This document shows, piece after piece, positions 1 through 11,812 of a DNA stretch of 64,000 bases. Source of the DNA: Sebastes aleutianus. Its lineage: Eukaryota; Chordata; Actinopteri; Perciformes; Sebastidae. The DNA is taken from the NCBI GenBank assembly GCA_916700875.1, contig CAKAKS010000013.1:9764617-9828616 (forward strand), read 5' to 3'. Position numbers and translations under genes: made by a program. Each line of letters opens with the position of its first letter. The first letter of the stretch is position 1. The notes below the pieces were generated by a model. The model saw nothing but the letters and a program-made list of their open reading frames with translations, did no database searches and was not told the origin of the DNA.

Positions 1-716
1 CTACCTGGAGCGTTACAGCCCTGAGCCACGAGGTAAGCACGAGAGATCCAGAGCTACCTTCCCACGGTACTAGCTACACCTAGCTAACAGTGAGACTGAC
101 GCTAGATTACGGTGCCTTAATTTTCCTTTCCTCTTTTGCAGATACTAGGGAAAACTTGAGTTTGTTAGCAACAGCAAAAACTCAACTCAGACACCACTGT
201 CCAACTTTACAAGTACACTTAGACCAACTCCTTAGTAGTATCTTGTTTAGAGATCACTAGTGCACACACTAGCTTAGGACACCACATTATGACTGTACAG
301 AACCAGTCATACACCTGTCCGCATTGTTTTAGGTGACACTCTCCGCCTCTCACCTTAACACCTCTAACATTCCTGTTCTTCACTAACCTTATAAATAACA
401 GAGAAACATAGTTAGGTATTTTATACAATGCTATTGTTTTTGTTTATCTGGTTTTATTTGTAACTTAGGGACTGTTCTTGCTTAGCCAGGATAGATAGTC
501 TTAACCAATGCCCAATTGGTTAATGAACTGCCCAGACGTTACAAAATGGAATGAACTGTTGAATGAACTTTTTCAATCATGGATTTAACAACTTTTCAGT
601 TGTCCCCAGGGATTGGACTGTACAACCTCCAGGTTGTTTCCAAGGATCTGTGAACTGTTCAACCTTCTGATTTGCTCTTGAAGGATGTTACACATCTTAA
701 AGACCAAATGGGGGGA
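1..716. other. No gene recognised; probable 3' internal end of an LTR element
   Basis: No reading frame here resembles a known protein. The stretch ends in a purine run (AAATGGGGGGA, 706-716) directly before a TG-starting block. That is the usual layout of a polypurine tract before a 3' LTR, so this may be the tail of an LTR retroelement whose body lies outside the window. Confidence 0.35.
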
Positions 717-1739
717 TGTCGGGACCCAGCATCTGGCTGGTTTCAAGTGACCTCATGACCTCAGTAACCTGATCCTTGACCACAGGACTCATCTCAGTCC
801 TCATTGGCTACAGTAACATTTCACCCAGAGGTGTGAAAATCACACAGAACAAAACCAGAGGAATGTTCTTTGTTCCTCCTCTTTCTTCTCATCTGCTCAT
901 CTCTCCTGACGTGTGAGAGGTGAGCTGCTGCGCTCTCTCTGCTCTTCATCCCCTCAACCCAGGCTGACCTGGTTGAGGTGAACGGCTCTCAAGTCCAGAA
1001 CTTGCAAAACAGTTCTGGTTCTGATCAATGGCCTGTTAGGAAACAGCCATTGCAACCAAGGAACCAAACGGCAGACGACGCGAGTGCTCTGCCCTTTTCA
1101 CCAGCTAACTTCAAGCTATCAAGCAAAGAAGTTAGCACCAAACTAACAGCAAAGACGACCTCTTTGACTTGGAACCACAACTTCAACACATGGAATCACA
1201 AACCCTGGTCTTCCATGGATTGGTAACGTACTGGGCCTTAGCATTAGCAATCGCACAGGGCTGAGCAAGACTGTCCAACTTTGATTTCTAGAAAGTACTT
1301 GTATTGATTTGGTTTAATGTTATTCATTGAGTTTGACTGTGTTGATTTATCTGTATTTGATTTTTGGGTAACTGGCTTCGCCACATCTGATGTGTTTAGT
1401 TTATGCTTCACATAGACAGGTCTTGCATGCAAACTAACCATCTTTTCTAACCCGCTGCATATCTAACACACATTAAGATCACATACAGAAACTGTGAATT
1501 AGTTAAACATAAACATACAGCTTCAGATAATCTTAACCCCACATCACCCCCCTCTCTGTCCTTCTTCTCAGAAGAACAAAGAGGTCATGTGGTGACATGC
1601 TGATGGCCATCTTTGATTCCGCCATATTTGATTCCGCCATCTTTGATTCAGCCATCTTTGTAGTTTTACAGTGCCCGCCATTTTGTTTGTAGGCCATACA
1701 GACATTTTGAGACAAGAACCCATCTTGTTCCCCCCCCCC

Positions 1740-1806
<67 letters not shown>

Positions 1807-2210
1807 TGTTTGGTTTGTTTAGTTTAGTTATTTAGTTAGATTAATATTGTGTTTTGAACCTTTATTAACTTGTAAATAAATGTTTGTGGAATATACATGC
1901 TGGTCTCTTTAATGTTGCACAAGAGTGAATAATGCCAACCTCTGCTATGTCAAGAACTCCGATATCCTTCAACCTTTACTATCTATTTTGGTTATAGTTA
2001 TTAATTTAATTATTAATCAACGTTCCAAATTGATAGTTTAGCATATATAATGAGACTATATTAACGTTTTGGTCATTGGTCCCTGATTCCAGGGTGGTGC
2101 CCCGTTTATTATTGATGTTTATTGATAATCTTTATTAATATTAATAATTATATTATTAGTTATTAATTAATTTGCTAATAACCAAAACCTACTAAAGTAG
2201 AACCCCTACA
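717..2210 (+). mobile_element. Probable long 3' LTR (or solo LTR)
   Basis: The block begins TGTCGGGA after a polypurine tract and ends CCCCTACA, an imperfect inverted pair with TG/CA ends. An AATAAA lies at 1875-1880. It carries a run of GCCATCTTTGATTC units (about 1605-1660) and a CA microsatellite. The small open frames inside show no protein pattern. The right boundary abuts an AT-rich minisatellite, so no target-site duplication can be tested. The partner LTR would lie left of the window. Confidence 0.42.
1749..1804. repeat. (CA)n microsatellite
   Basis: About 27 CA units follow a C-run and a CT-run inside the probable LTR. Confidence 0.9.
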
Positions 2211-2211
2211 T

Positions 2212-2693
2212 ATATATAGTGTTCTGTATATTATATAGTGTATATATACATGTATATATAGTGTTCTGTATATTATATAGTGTGTATATACATGTATATA
2301 TAGTGTTCTGTATATTATATAGTGTATATATACATGTATATATAGTGTTCTGTATATTATATAGTGTATATATACATGTATATAGAGTGTTCTGTATATT
2401 ATATAGTGTATATATACATGTATATATAGTGTTTTGTATATTATATAGTGTATATATACATGTATATAGAGTGTTCTGTATATTATATAGTGTATATATA
2501 CATGTATATATAGTGTTCTGTATATTATATAGTGTGTATATACATGTATATTTAGTGTTCTGTATATTATATAGTGTATATATACATGTATATATAGTGT
2601 TCTGTATATTATATAGTGTATATATACATGTATATATAGTGTTCTGTATATTATATAGTGTATATATACATGTATATAGAGTGTTCTGTATAT
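2212..2693. repeat. 42-bp AT-rich minisatellite, array A
   Basis: About eleven copies of a 42-bp unit containing GTGTTCTGTATATTATATAG and a TATATACATGTATATA palindrome. Because 42 is divisible by 3 and the unit lacks stops in one frame on each strand, long open frames appear in both directions. They are repeat artefacts, not genes. The same array occurs upstream of copies 5 and 6. Confidence 0.9.
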
Positions 2694-4084
2694 TCATGAA
2701 ACAACAGGGAGAGGACACCACCATGCTTTGAGCTTTTGTTTTTCTTGGATCACTGGTCTGCTGGGAGAGAAACACACAGCAATGATTAATCCATCCTGTT
2801 ACTGTGAATACTGACAGTGGACATTGAAATCATCACTTACTTCTCTTTCTAATCCCCTCAGCATGTTTTGTTCAGTGTGTGCTGCACAGCAGGAACTGTG
2901 CATAGTGTGGATGTCCTTCACTCATTACGATGCCAGGCTGCTCTCAGGCTGTACAGTATCTGGGTCCTGATAAACATGATGTTTTCTATGAGCACCACAT
3001 CACTGACTTCTTATCCATTATGGACTAAAGAAGTATTTCCACTAGACTGACATGTAGACTACATCCAGCCTTCTTTGTTTCTTTCTATATTAATAATGGT
3101 AGTAGTAGTGCAGACCGTGCACAATTCCTGCTGTGCTAATTAATGTGTGTTTTAAAGAACTGACAAACTGTCAGATGTCTGTAGGCCGACAGCACTCACT
3201 AAAAAAAGCAAATATAATTTACAGAGGTGCAAATATCAATGAAAGAAGTGATTTATTTAAAAAGAGTTGACGTTTAAAACCGCAAAAAAACCCCGCAATA
3301 CTTGGTAATGTATTAATCATTGTTATATATATATATATATATACAGTATATGGTATCGTCGTATTCTAGCATTGTGGATTAGTGGTTATTATTTTTCGGC
3401 TACTAACGCATTGAGTCACTCTGCTATTCTCTGCCACGTTTTTATCTCGCTGTTTTAACTTCCTCATAATCTTCCTTAGCTGCTGTGATTCCCACCAGCA
3501 CCCTGTGCTTTAGACATGACTCTACCACCTCCACTGCTTTCTCTGCTCTCCATTTCCTCTCTGTTCTCACCTCGATGCCAGCCGATGACACCTTCTGGTC
3601 CCTGGAGTCTCTGTACTGTAGGACTTCTCTTGTTCATGCCACCATAAACTCCTCCAAGAGGCCACTGAATGAGAGCTGCAAGATGTTACACAATAACAGG
3701 AATAATACAACAATCATTGGAGACCGAGTATAGACTGGTCTGATCACATTTTATTACACTTTTTATTACACATTTGATCTAATGAGGAGTCGGTTGTTTG
3801 GTGAGAGTGTGTTTGTCTTGACTGCAGCTTTCAGTCACCTCCCACTGCTGTCAGGTCAAAGCAGATCATATTACCTCAAAAAATCTAATCTACTAAAGTG
3901 GCTCCATCTTGTGTCAGAAGTACATTAGTGTTCCTGTCTTGGTGTCAGTCCACTGGTCAGTCATGTGTAATCAGTAGCACAGAGGAAGAAGTCCTGTGAG
4001 GACTAAAGACAGACTGTAGATTGTCTCTGTTCTACCTGTAATAACTGAACTTGTATCTGATGTGTTTCTGTCTCCTCTCACAGG
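2694..4084 (+). other. 5' flank or 5' intron of Ig copy 1
   Basis: This segment is collinear with the flank before copy 6 (39641-40369), sharing the stretch after the minisatellite and the last 300 bases before the ATG exon. It holds about 600 extra bases and a TA microsatellite near 3323-3343. No gene was seen. The last bases (TCTGTCTCCTCTCACAG, ending 4083) form a clear splice acceptor just before the ATG, so an upstream non-coding exon is expected. Confidence 0.55.
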
Positions 4085-5339
4085 ATGAAGATGATCTGCA
4101 GCATCCTGCTGCTCCTCAGTCTGACCTCCTGTGTCTCTGGTTAGTTGACCTTCACTTTATTATCCACAAACACTAAATACACTTTCAGACAAACATCTCT
4201 AGATGGAGTTTGACATGTTCAAGTTGTCAGTTTGTCTGCTGCTCACTTTCCCTCTCTGTCTCCTCTACAGGAGCATTTGTAGTGAATGTGACACAGACCT
4301 CCTATCAGGCAGAGGAGAACCACAACATCACACTGGAGTGGATGTTCACAACCAGAACCAGCAGTTCCTCCAACTCACTTTATATCCTCTGTTACCTGTT
4401 TGCTGATCACAAGACCTCAGTCCTGTTTCATCTCTATAAAGGTGTTGAGGACCCAGAGCCTCAGGATGAACAGTTTACAGGACGAGTTCGGTGTGACAAA
4501 GACGTCCTCAGAGACGGACGAATCAGACTTCACATGTCCAGACTCAGGATTAATGACTCTGGTGTGTACCAGTGTGACATGAAGACAGGTTATGGTAGTG
4601 GCTCTAGGATATGTCACCTCAAAGTCACAGGTGAGTTGATTCAGTAGAAGTCAGTCAGTGAAACCAGACTAAGAGTCTACAGCCCTGCTAGTGCTAAACA
4701 CATCTTAGTTTAGCATGTTAGCATGCTGCAGGGGTCATACTACGCTTCCGCCATTTTGGACTGAAAGCGACTACCAGACGCAGTAAAACGTACGTCATGG
4801 CTACCGCTGATGAAGACTAGGATCATATTTAGTCTTTCTTTTGTCAGTCTGCTGGATTTATTTAGTTTCCTGTTTCAGTAAAATGGTTCCACTTCAGACA
4901 ATCAGACACATTTTATTTTCTGTCCTTTACAGCAGCTGCTGATGAGCCCAAACCTCTGAGACCAACAATGAGACCACAACCAGTGAGTTGGGAATGGATC
5001 GGCCTCTCCGTTGGACTGGGACTGACAACAGCTCTACTGGTTCTCTATGCTGGAATCTGGTTTGCCTCCTGTCTTAAATCTACTGGTAAAAGAGGAAACA
5101 CCTATACAGCCGTACAGATGATGAGTTTCTCAGAGAAACAACCCATCACGTCTAACCAAGTGGTAACCTCCAGTGCTGAGATAAGGTCGTGTCTAGAAGG
5201 TAACCTCCAAGCTGCGAAAATGTGCGAAAACTCTTGCGAGTCTCTCTGCCCAACGACCTATCCTAACCTCAACCATTCAAGGTCAATACCTAACCTCAAC
5301 TCATCATCACTGAATGAAGAGTTCATCATTAAGATTTAG
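4085..5339 (+). CDS. V-set Ig type I membrane receptor, copy 1 (long tail)
   Basis: Three coding exons by GT/AG borders: 4085-4139, 4271-4630 and 4933-5339 (phase 1 joins, 273 aa). Residues 1-19 are a signal peptide. Residues 20-138 form one V-type Ig domain with sequons at N24, N37 and N113, and an F-strand DSGVYQC ending at C120. The domain is PD-L1/B7-like by strand pattern, but the B strand reads ITLEW (W42) and the C strand YILC (C59), the reverse of the usual Cys/Trp order. Extra cysteines are C93 and C133. A short stalk leads to a membrane segment at about 160-184. The tail of about 90 residues has TYTAV (Y196, ITIM-like but with Asn at -2) and TTYPNL (Y248, ITSM-like, also a Y-x-N Grb2-type site). 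Family knowledge suggests an immune surface receptor or ligand. The partner is unknown, so no symbol is given. Intron 2 lacks about 120 bp present in copies 2, 3 and 7. Confidence 0.82.
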
Positions 5340-6840
5340 CTGTAAGTTGGTTCAGTTCTCCCTCCAGCTGTTATCAATCATGTGTTTTATGTCCTCTGCT
5401 TACTGATGGATATTGTTTCTATGCACTGAATATCCTAATGTTAACTTTATAATGTGTTCATACTGTAAATGTAGTGATTCCTTCAGTATGGCCCTTTAGA
5501 GTTTTTAAGATTTTAATGTGTAACATGTTTAATTTTTATGTTTTTCATCACTTATTCTTTTACTAAATGTCCTGACTGCAACTTTACAGTAATGTTCATT
5601 TTTTTAATTTTCTATTTTTAATTTCTATAATATTTTGAAGACCTTTAAATTAATTTTCATCAAGCTTTGGGCATCATTGTAAATATTGATATAAAAACAT
5701 TTTTTCTACACCCTGAAAGATGTAGACAGTAACAACAGATCTCAGTCTTCATCAACAAAAAATATAAAATATGTTGTTTTTTATGACAGATATTGTAATT
5801 CTAATGTCTAATGACTTCACCAGACATGCTGAGTAAATTACATTTTTGATTATGTTGCAGATGAATGTCAGCTAGCAAGGTCTGCTACGTTAGCTTTAAC
5901 TCTTAGCGTGTAATATACATGAATTCAACAACTTTACCATAGAAGAAAAAAATTATATAAATGACTAGTAAACAAATAAATAATATTACTATGGTGTAAA
6001 GTAATATGAATATGAAACAGTTCCATTTGAAATAATGTCATGTTATAATTGAATTAGCTCATTTTATGTATCTCAACATTGAGACCACAGTTGTGGGACA
6101 TGAAGAAAAAGTTGTGTTTGGACCCATAAAATGCTCCATAAACTTTATTAAATCACATTATGTAGTATGTCAAGATGGGAAATAAAACTGTATATATTTA
6201 TTTAACAAAAAATTAAAAATTAAAAAAAATTGAGTTTGTCTTAAGATGTTCTCATGTATATTTGTTTCAGTTAAGTTTATGTTACGATGTTATAATGAAC
6301 GTTTGTTTCAGCTCAGTTTATTTGAAGTTGTTCTAATGATTATTTGAGGACACTAGATTTTAAAAATGATCCAACCTAAAAACCAGCCCTTTGCAGTGAA
6401 AGCAGCACGAGCTCCAAAAGTCCTTAACTCTAGTGAGAAAGTCTGTAACACCGTCAGTCCGTCGGTTCAGGCCTCCCTCCAAATCATCATCCTGAGTGTA
6501 AACATATCACTAAGTGTATTTCACCGGTGTTTCCGGGTTGACTCGGTGTGTGTCTGACTGTGTCATGGTAGGTGTGTTGCTCAGGACCAAAGGAAGCTCA
6601 GTGTGAAGCTGTTTGTATGAGCGGTTCTCTAGAAACAACACAGCAACAACACAGGCCAAGCATTCGGCCCGTTCCAGGTGTATTAAAGATATTCAGATTA
6701 GAATAATGTGTGGTAGAAACTGTTTGATATCAGTGAATGAATGTGTAAAATATAATATAAATGTATATTTTTGTATGAATTTCTATACCAGAATAAATCT
6801 GTGCACCAGATGACACCAGTATTTTCCTGTGTTCCTTTCT
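5340..6840 (+). other. 3' UTR / downstream flank of Ig copy 1
   Basis: AT-rich sequence shared, in the same sense, with the region after copy 2 (10180-11812, minus) and copy 5 (34440-35550, minus). The shared block ends near an AATAAA at 6792-6797, a plausible poly(A) signal. A 66-codon open frame (6613-6813) recurs at 10233-10430 and 17640-17837 but has no recognisable domain. Confidence 0.5.
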
Positions 6841-7000
6841 TCACTGCTCAACAGCCTGTTTGTTTGCTGATAACCACTGATAATGTCCATCTAATGGCCT
6901 GATAACATCTGAGGTGGGTGCAATAGTAATAAACTTTATTAACACATATATACATATACAGCAAGTGAACATTTTGAACTCTGTGTTGGAAGCAGAAAAA

Positions 7001-7447
7001 ATGGGCCAGTGTAAGGATGTGAGCGACTTTGACAAAGGCCAGATTGTGATGGCTAGACGACCGGGTCAGAGCATCTCCAGACCTGCAGCTCTTGTGGGAT
7101 GTTCCCGGTCAAAAAAAGTTAGTGAACCGGCGACAGGGTCAGACCTGAGGCTCATTGATGCACGTGGGGAGCGAAGGCTGGCCCGTGTTGTCCGATCTAA
7201 TAGAAGAGCTACTGGAGCTCAAACTGCTGAAAAAGTTAATGCTGGTTCCGATAGAAAGGTGTCAGAACACACAGTGAGGAGCAGTTTGTTGCGTATGGGG
7301 CTGCGTAGCTGCAGACCAGTCAGGGTGCCCGCCGTGCTGACCCGTGTCCACCGCCAAAAGAGCCTACAATGGGAACTTGAGCATCAGAACTGGACCACGG
7401 AGCAATGGAAGAAGGTGGCCCGGGCTGATGAATCACGCCTGGTGTGA
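7001..7447 (+). mobile_element. Degenerate Tc1-like transposase fragment
   Basis: The frame reads like the N-terminal half of a Tc1-family transposase: a DNA-binding helix-turn-helix start (GQCKDVSDFDKGQIVMARR), then RLIDARGERRLARVVRSNRR, a second helix-turn-helix, and NWTTEQWKKVARADESRL around the first catalytic Asp. It stops just after that Asp, so the second Asp and the Glu are absent. A piece between the two helix-turn-helix units is also missing. No terminal inverted repeats were identified. This is a dead relic that truncates the 3' flank of Ig copy 1. Confidence 0.75.
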
Positions 7448-8400
7448 ATGCACGGTAACACAATACGAAGCAACAACATGACGTAACGTAAACGAACATA
7501 AATAATAGCACATGCACAACAACAGCACTATGTAATGAGATATTGAACCGCTGACACGCTCCCCAGACACTGAACAAAACACTGGACTGATCTCCACCTT
7601 TTCATTTTGAAAGAGCAACGACCAATGAGGAAACTCCAACAGTCGGCCGACCAATCCTGTAACTTCATCACTCAGTCAGTGACAGACTTTTGCGTTTGTA
7701 GAGCTGGCCCTCTGCAGTCCAGCCAAAAAAGTCGTAATATTACGAGAATGAAGTAATTTCCTCCTCCACAAAAGCGTCAGTTTCCTCATCAGGTCCGTGT
7801 GGTTCTTTCTTCAGAATAAACGCAGTTTCTTGCACAATCTTTTCCAGGTCCTGATACTGATGATAATGTGGTGCTGATGAGCCAAAAGATGAAGTGTTAT
7901 TTGCAAAACCTAAACTAAAGTATAACTTCACAAGATGCTTCCTCATTTTCGGGCGGGCGGGCGGGCAGGGCAAAGGCGGCAAGCAGACGTGGTGGATCTT
8001 GAACACAAGGAAAAACAGGCAGGATCAGTCAAGGCGACAGGTAATATCAAAAACAAGTTCCAAATGTTAAGTTGGCCGGAGGACGACAACACCACGGAAG
8101 GTGACTGAACGATCTGGCGGAGGATGGAAGGAATCCCAGGGCTGATATACTGCAGTGGTTGTGAATTGATTGGATGATCCTCATCAGGTGCGCCAGCCCG
8201 AGAGGAGGAGGAGGAGGAGGAGGAGGAGGAGGAAGGAAGCCCACGCCCACCTGCACTTCCACCCACACAAAAACAGACAGAGAGAGACAACAGGAGACTA
8301 AAGGGCAGGAAACACAGGGAAACACAGGGAAACACTGGGTAGGAGTCTGATATACAACATAAATGAGCTGAATTCTTCTACTTCCTATATACAGTAATAA
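7448..8400. other. No gene; includes an (AGG)n run
   Basis: Open frames here are short and compositionally odd. The poly-Ser and poly-Pro products come from the (AGG)n run at about 8204-8233. A GGGC run lies near 7950-7968. No element was recognised. Confidence 0.5.
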
Positions 8401-9832
8401 TCTATTTTGCCTCAGGATCAATAAACACTACATCATAACTGATGTATTTATGACACTGAAACCTCAGAAGATGCGTTTAAAGTCCTGACTGTGTTTGTTA
8501 TTGGAAGCTTTGAAGACTTAAAGGGACCCACATCATCACTGCAGCTTCATTTCCTTGTTGCGCACTCGATAAACAGACTTCCTCTTTTTCTGTGAGGAAA
8601 ACACGCAGCAACTAATATCAACGACAAAGCGTTAAAACAAAGTACAAACTATGAGTTCTGTCCTGTCACATATCAACTGAAAATCACAATACATCTGAAG
8701 ATCAAATCCTGCAGGAGCTTGGCTGGTTTATCTGATGTGTTTGTCTGTTTGTCAGCCACATGTTGACAGCAGTAAATACCGGCTAACACAGTTTAAATAC
8801 ACAGTTTAATTACAAAGCTACAGGATGTTTTAGCTACTTATGTGTTAGAAGATAAGCGAGCAGCTATCTGTGTGTCTGTCACACGGGCGCTTCTCTGTTA
8901 TCAGATGGGGCAAGTACAGAGAGACAACAGTAGGATTCTTTCTCAAATAATAGGGCATCTGGCCAGTAAACTGCAGTGAGTCATGTAGGCATGTGACCTG
9001 ACATCCTGTTATGGCTACTGTTGCCATAGTGTCTGCTGAAAATGCAAAAATAAATACATTTAAAAATGAATACAAATAAATACATAAATAAATAAAAGAG
9101 AAATAATACAAGGATAAATTAATAAAGGAGCAAATTAAAACAGAACAATTAATATTATATTTGCTGCATCCTCTGTCCTCTGGATCCTACATTTCCCATA
9201 ATGCATTTCATTATAGAAAAGACAGCATTATTCCAGAGCCACAGAAGACATAAGATCTATAAGCATTACAGGATGAGTAGCACTCCTCTTGACGAGTAAA
9301 CTAAACTTCCTTCAGTGTGATTTTAATATCACACACAGGTGGGATATGAAAAGTGACTTTTATTGATATTTAATCATGATAAAGTTGACATTGATTATTA
9401 GATAGAATGACTCAGATTTCACTTTGTGAGGCAGATCAGAAAATTACATTCTTTGAGATAAATCTAGAGATAAATGTTAACATGACATCTAGTGGTCTTT
9501 TTCAGTACTACAAGTTTAATAGCAGCTTTTTTCCTCAGAACAATTAGTCAAATCCTTAATATAATATCCTTAACTATGTTCAACAAAGAGGCAAAACAAA
9601 CAGATAGATATTAGACGTGAAGCTCGATGGTTTCATTAGTTTTAATATTAGTTGTCCAACAACGTAATCTTTTATCTGCAGGCTCATATTTGAATGAAGC
9701 AACACAGACAGGAGCTCTGGGCTAAATCACTTTATTTGATTTGAATACACACCAGTCATTGCTCACATAAAAGGGATTTGAATTCTGTCAAATGGTAATT
9801 TTAATGGACGAATACAATGACCTTCACATAAC

Positions 9833-9905
9833 CTTGTGTCTCTTCTGTCCTACAGGACCAAACTACGAGACTCTGCTGAGCAACAACCAACCGTGGAAGC
9901 CAACT
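9833..9905 (-). promoter_or_regulatory. Orphan 5' UTR-like exon with splice donor
   Basis: Minus-strand sequence with GTTGGTTGTTG...AGTCTCGTAGTTTGGTCC...AGAGACACAAG followed by a GT donor (complement of 9831-9832). The same block occurs at 16414-16475 (-), 19345-19406 (+), 34168-34241 (-) and 37745-37819 (+), the last four lying upstream of Ig copies 2, 3, 4 and 6. No Ig gene remains downstream of this one, so it probably marks a deleted copy. Confidence 0.5.
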
Positions 9906-9940
9906 GAGAAATGAGAAATTGCATCTGTCTACTCTGCTGC

Positions 9941-10074
9941 TCCTCCTCCTCCTCCTCATCCTTCTCCTCCTCATCCTCCTCCTCATCATCCTTCTCCTCC
10001 TCATCCTCCTCCTCTTCCTCCTCCTCCTCCTCCTCCTCCTCCTCATCCTCCTCCTCCTCCTCCTCCTCCTCTGT
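9941..10074. repeat. (TCC)n / (GGA)n microsatellite
   Basis: Nearly uninterrupted TCC units with occasional TCA. On the minus strand this is a GGA run just upstream of the 5' UTR-like exon. Only about four AGG units occur at the equivalent place near 37649 and 54200. Confidence 0.9.
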
Positions 10075-10079
10075 TCAGG

Positions 10080-10145
10080 TTGAAAATGATTATAAATTAT
10101 TGATCCCAAGGGCAGAATTGAGGTACGTTTTGCTCCCAATCTCGA
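10080..10145 (-). repeat. LINE 3'-tail relic
   Basis: TTATAAATTATTGATCCCAAGGG followed by ATTGAGGTACGTTTTGCTCCC. On the minus strand this is the GGGATCAATAA... tail common at the 3' end of fish LINEs. The same relic occurs at about 25089-25160 and 34378-34440. Confidence 0.5.
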
Positions 10146-10179
10146 GTAAATCTAATATTTAATATTCAGAGGTTATCAG

Positions 10180-11812
10180 CAAACAAACAGGCTGTTGAGC
10201 AGTGAAGAAAGGAACACAGGAAAATACTGGTGTCATCTGGTGCACAGATTTATTCTGGTATAGAAATTCATACAAAAATATACATTTATATTATATTTTA
10301 TTTCACTCACTGATATCAAACAGTTTCTACCACACATTATTCTAATCTGAATATCTTTAATACACCTGGAACGGTTCGAATGCTTGGCCTGTGTTGTTGC
10401 TGTGTTGTTTCTAGAGAACCGCTCACACAAACAGCTTCACACTGAGCTTCCTTTGGTCCTGATCAACACACCTACCATGACACAGTCAGACACACACCGA
10501 GTCAACCCGGAAACACCGGTGAAATACACTTAGTGATATGTTTACACTCAGGATGATCATTTGGAGGGAGGCCTGAACCGACGGACTGACGGTGTTACAG
10601 ACTTTCTCACTAGAGTTAAGGACTTTTGGAGCTCGTGCTGCTTTCACTGCAAAGGGCTGGGTTTTTAGGTTGGATCATTTTTAAAATCTAGTGTCCTCAA
10701 ATAATCATTAGAAAAACTTCAAATAAACTGAGCTGAAACAAACATTCATTATAACATCGTAACATAAACATAACTCAAACAAACATTAACAAGAACAACT
10801 TAAGATAAACGTAACTGAAGCAAATATTCATTAGAACCACTTAACTCAAAGAAATATTTCACCCTAACATAAACTTAACTGAAACAAATATACATGAGAA
10901 CATCTTAAGACAAACTCAATTTTTTTTAATTTTTAATTTTTTGTTAAAAAAATATATACACAGTGTTATTCCCCATCTTGACATTATAAATAATGTGATT
11001 TACTAAACTTTATGGAGCATTTTATGGGTCCAAACATCACTTTTTCTTCATGTCCCACAACTGTGGTCTCAATGTTGAGATACGTTAAATGAGCTAATTC
11101 AATTATAATATGACATTATTTCAAATGGAACTGTTTCATATTCATATTACTTTACACCATATTAACATTATTTATTTGTTTACTAATCATTTATATCATT
11201 TTTTTCTTCTATGGTAAAGTTGTTGAATTCATGAATATTAGACGCTAAGAGTCAAAGCTAACGTAGCAGACCTTGCTAGCTGACATTCATCTGCAACATA
11301 ATCAAAAATGTAATTTACACAACATGTCTGGTGAAGTCATTAGACATTAGAATTACAATATCTGTCATAAAAAACAACATATTTTATATTTTTTGTTGAT
11401 GAAGATTGACATCTGTTGTTACTGTCTACATCTTTCAGGGTGTAGAGAAAATGTTTTTATATCAATATTTACAATGATGCACAAAGCTTGATGAAAATTA
11501 ATTTAAATGTCTTCAAAATATTATAGAAATTAAAAATAGAAAATTAAAAAAATGAACATTACTGTAATGTTGCAGTCAGGACATTTAGTAAAAGAATAAG
11601 TGATGAAAAACATAAAAATTAAACATGTTACACATTAAAATCTTAAAAACTCTAAAGGGCCATACTGAAGGAATCACTACATTTATATGAATGAACACAT
11701 TATAAAGTTAACATTAGGAGATTCAGTGCAAGGTAACAATATCCATCAGTAAGCAGAGGACATAAAACACATGATTGATAACAGCTGGAGGGAAAACTGA
11801 ACCAACTTACAG
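10180..11812 (-). other. 3' UTR / downstream flank of Ig copy 2
   Basis: Inverted counterpart of 5340-6840. The minus strand carries AATAAA (complement of 10249-10254). Both flanks diverge only by point changes and small indels, so copies 1 and 2 form a tail-to-tail inverted pair. Confidence 0.6.

Larger units (their letters stand above)
8400..10160. repeat. Duplicated block, copy A (direct repeat of 32830-34440)
   Basis: From the CTCAGGATCAATAAA region to the TCC array and the LINE-tail motif, the sequence runs parallel and very similar to 32830-34440 in the same orientation, with small indels. It contains one 5' UTR-like exon on the minus strand and a TCC array. No protein gene was seen. 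The two blocks mark a segmental duplication of the Ig array. Confidence 0.75.

Noticed and set aside
2206..2775. Long open frames on both strands (YIHVYIVFCILYSV-type and its reverse)
   Set aside because: Products of the 42-bp minisatellite, whose length is divisible by three; no conserved protein.
4203..4406. Signal-peptide-like start MEFDMFKLSVCLLLTFPLCL before the V exon, present in most copies
   Set aside because: It lies in the polypyrimidine tract of intron 1 and runs into the V exon in the wrong frame. The 55-nt leader exon has proper splice sites and phase.
4210..4647. V domain read as a single frame through the intron (start MTCSSCQ)
   Set aside because: It begins at TTG, not ATG, and crosses clear AG and GT splice sites on both sides.
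9801..10162. Arg-rich and Ser-rich proteins
   Set aside because: Translation of the TCC/GGA array. The same applies at 34131-34424 and 8047-8335.
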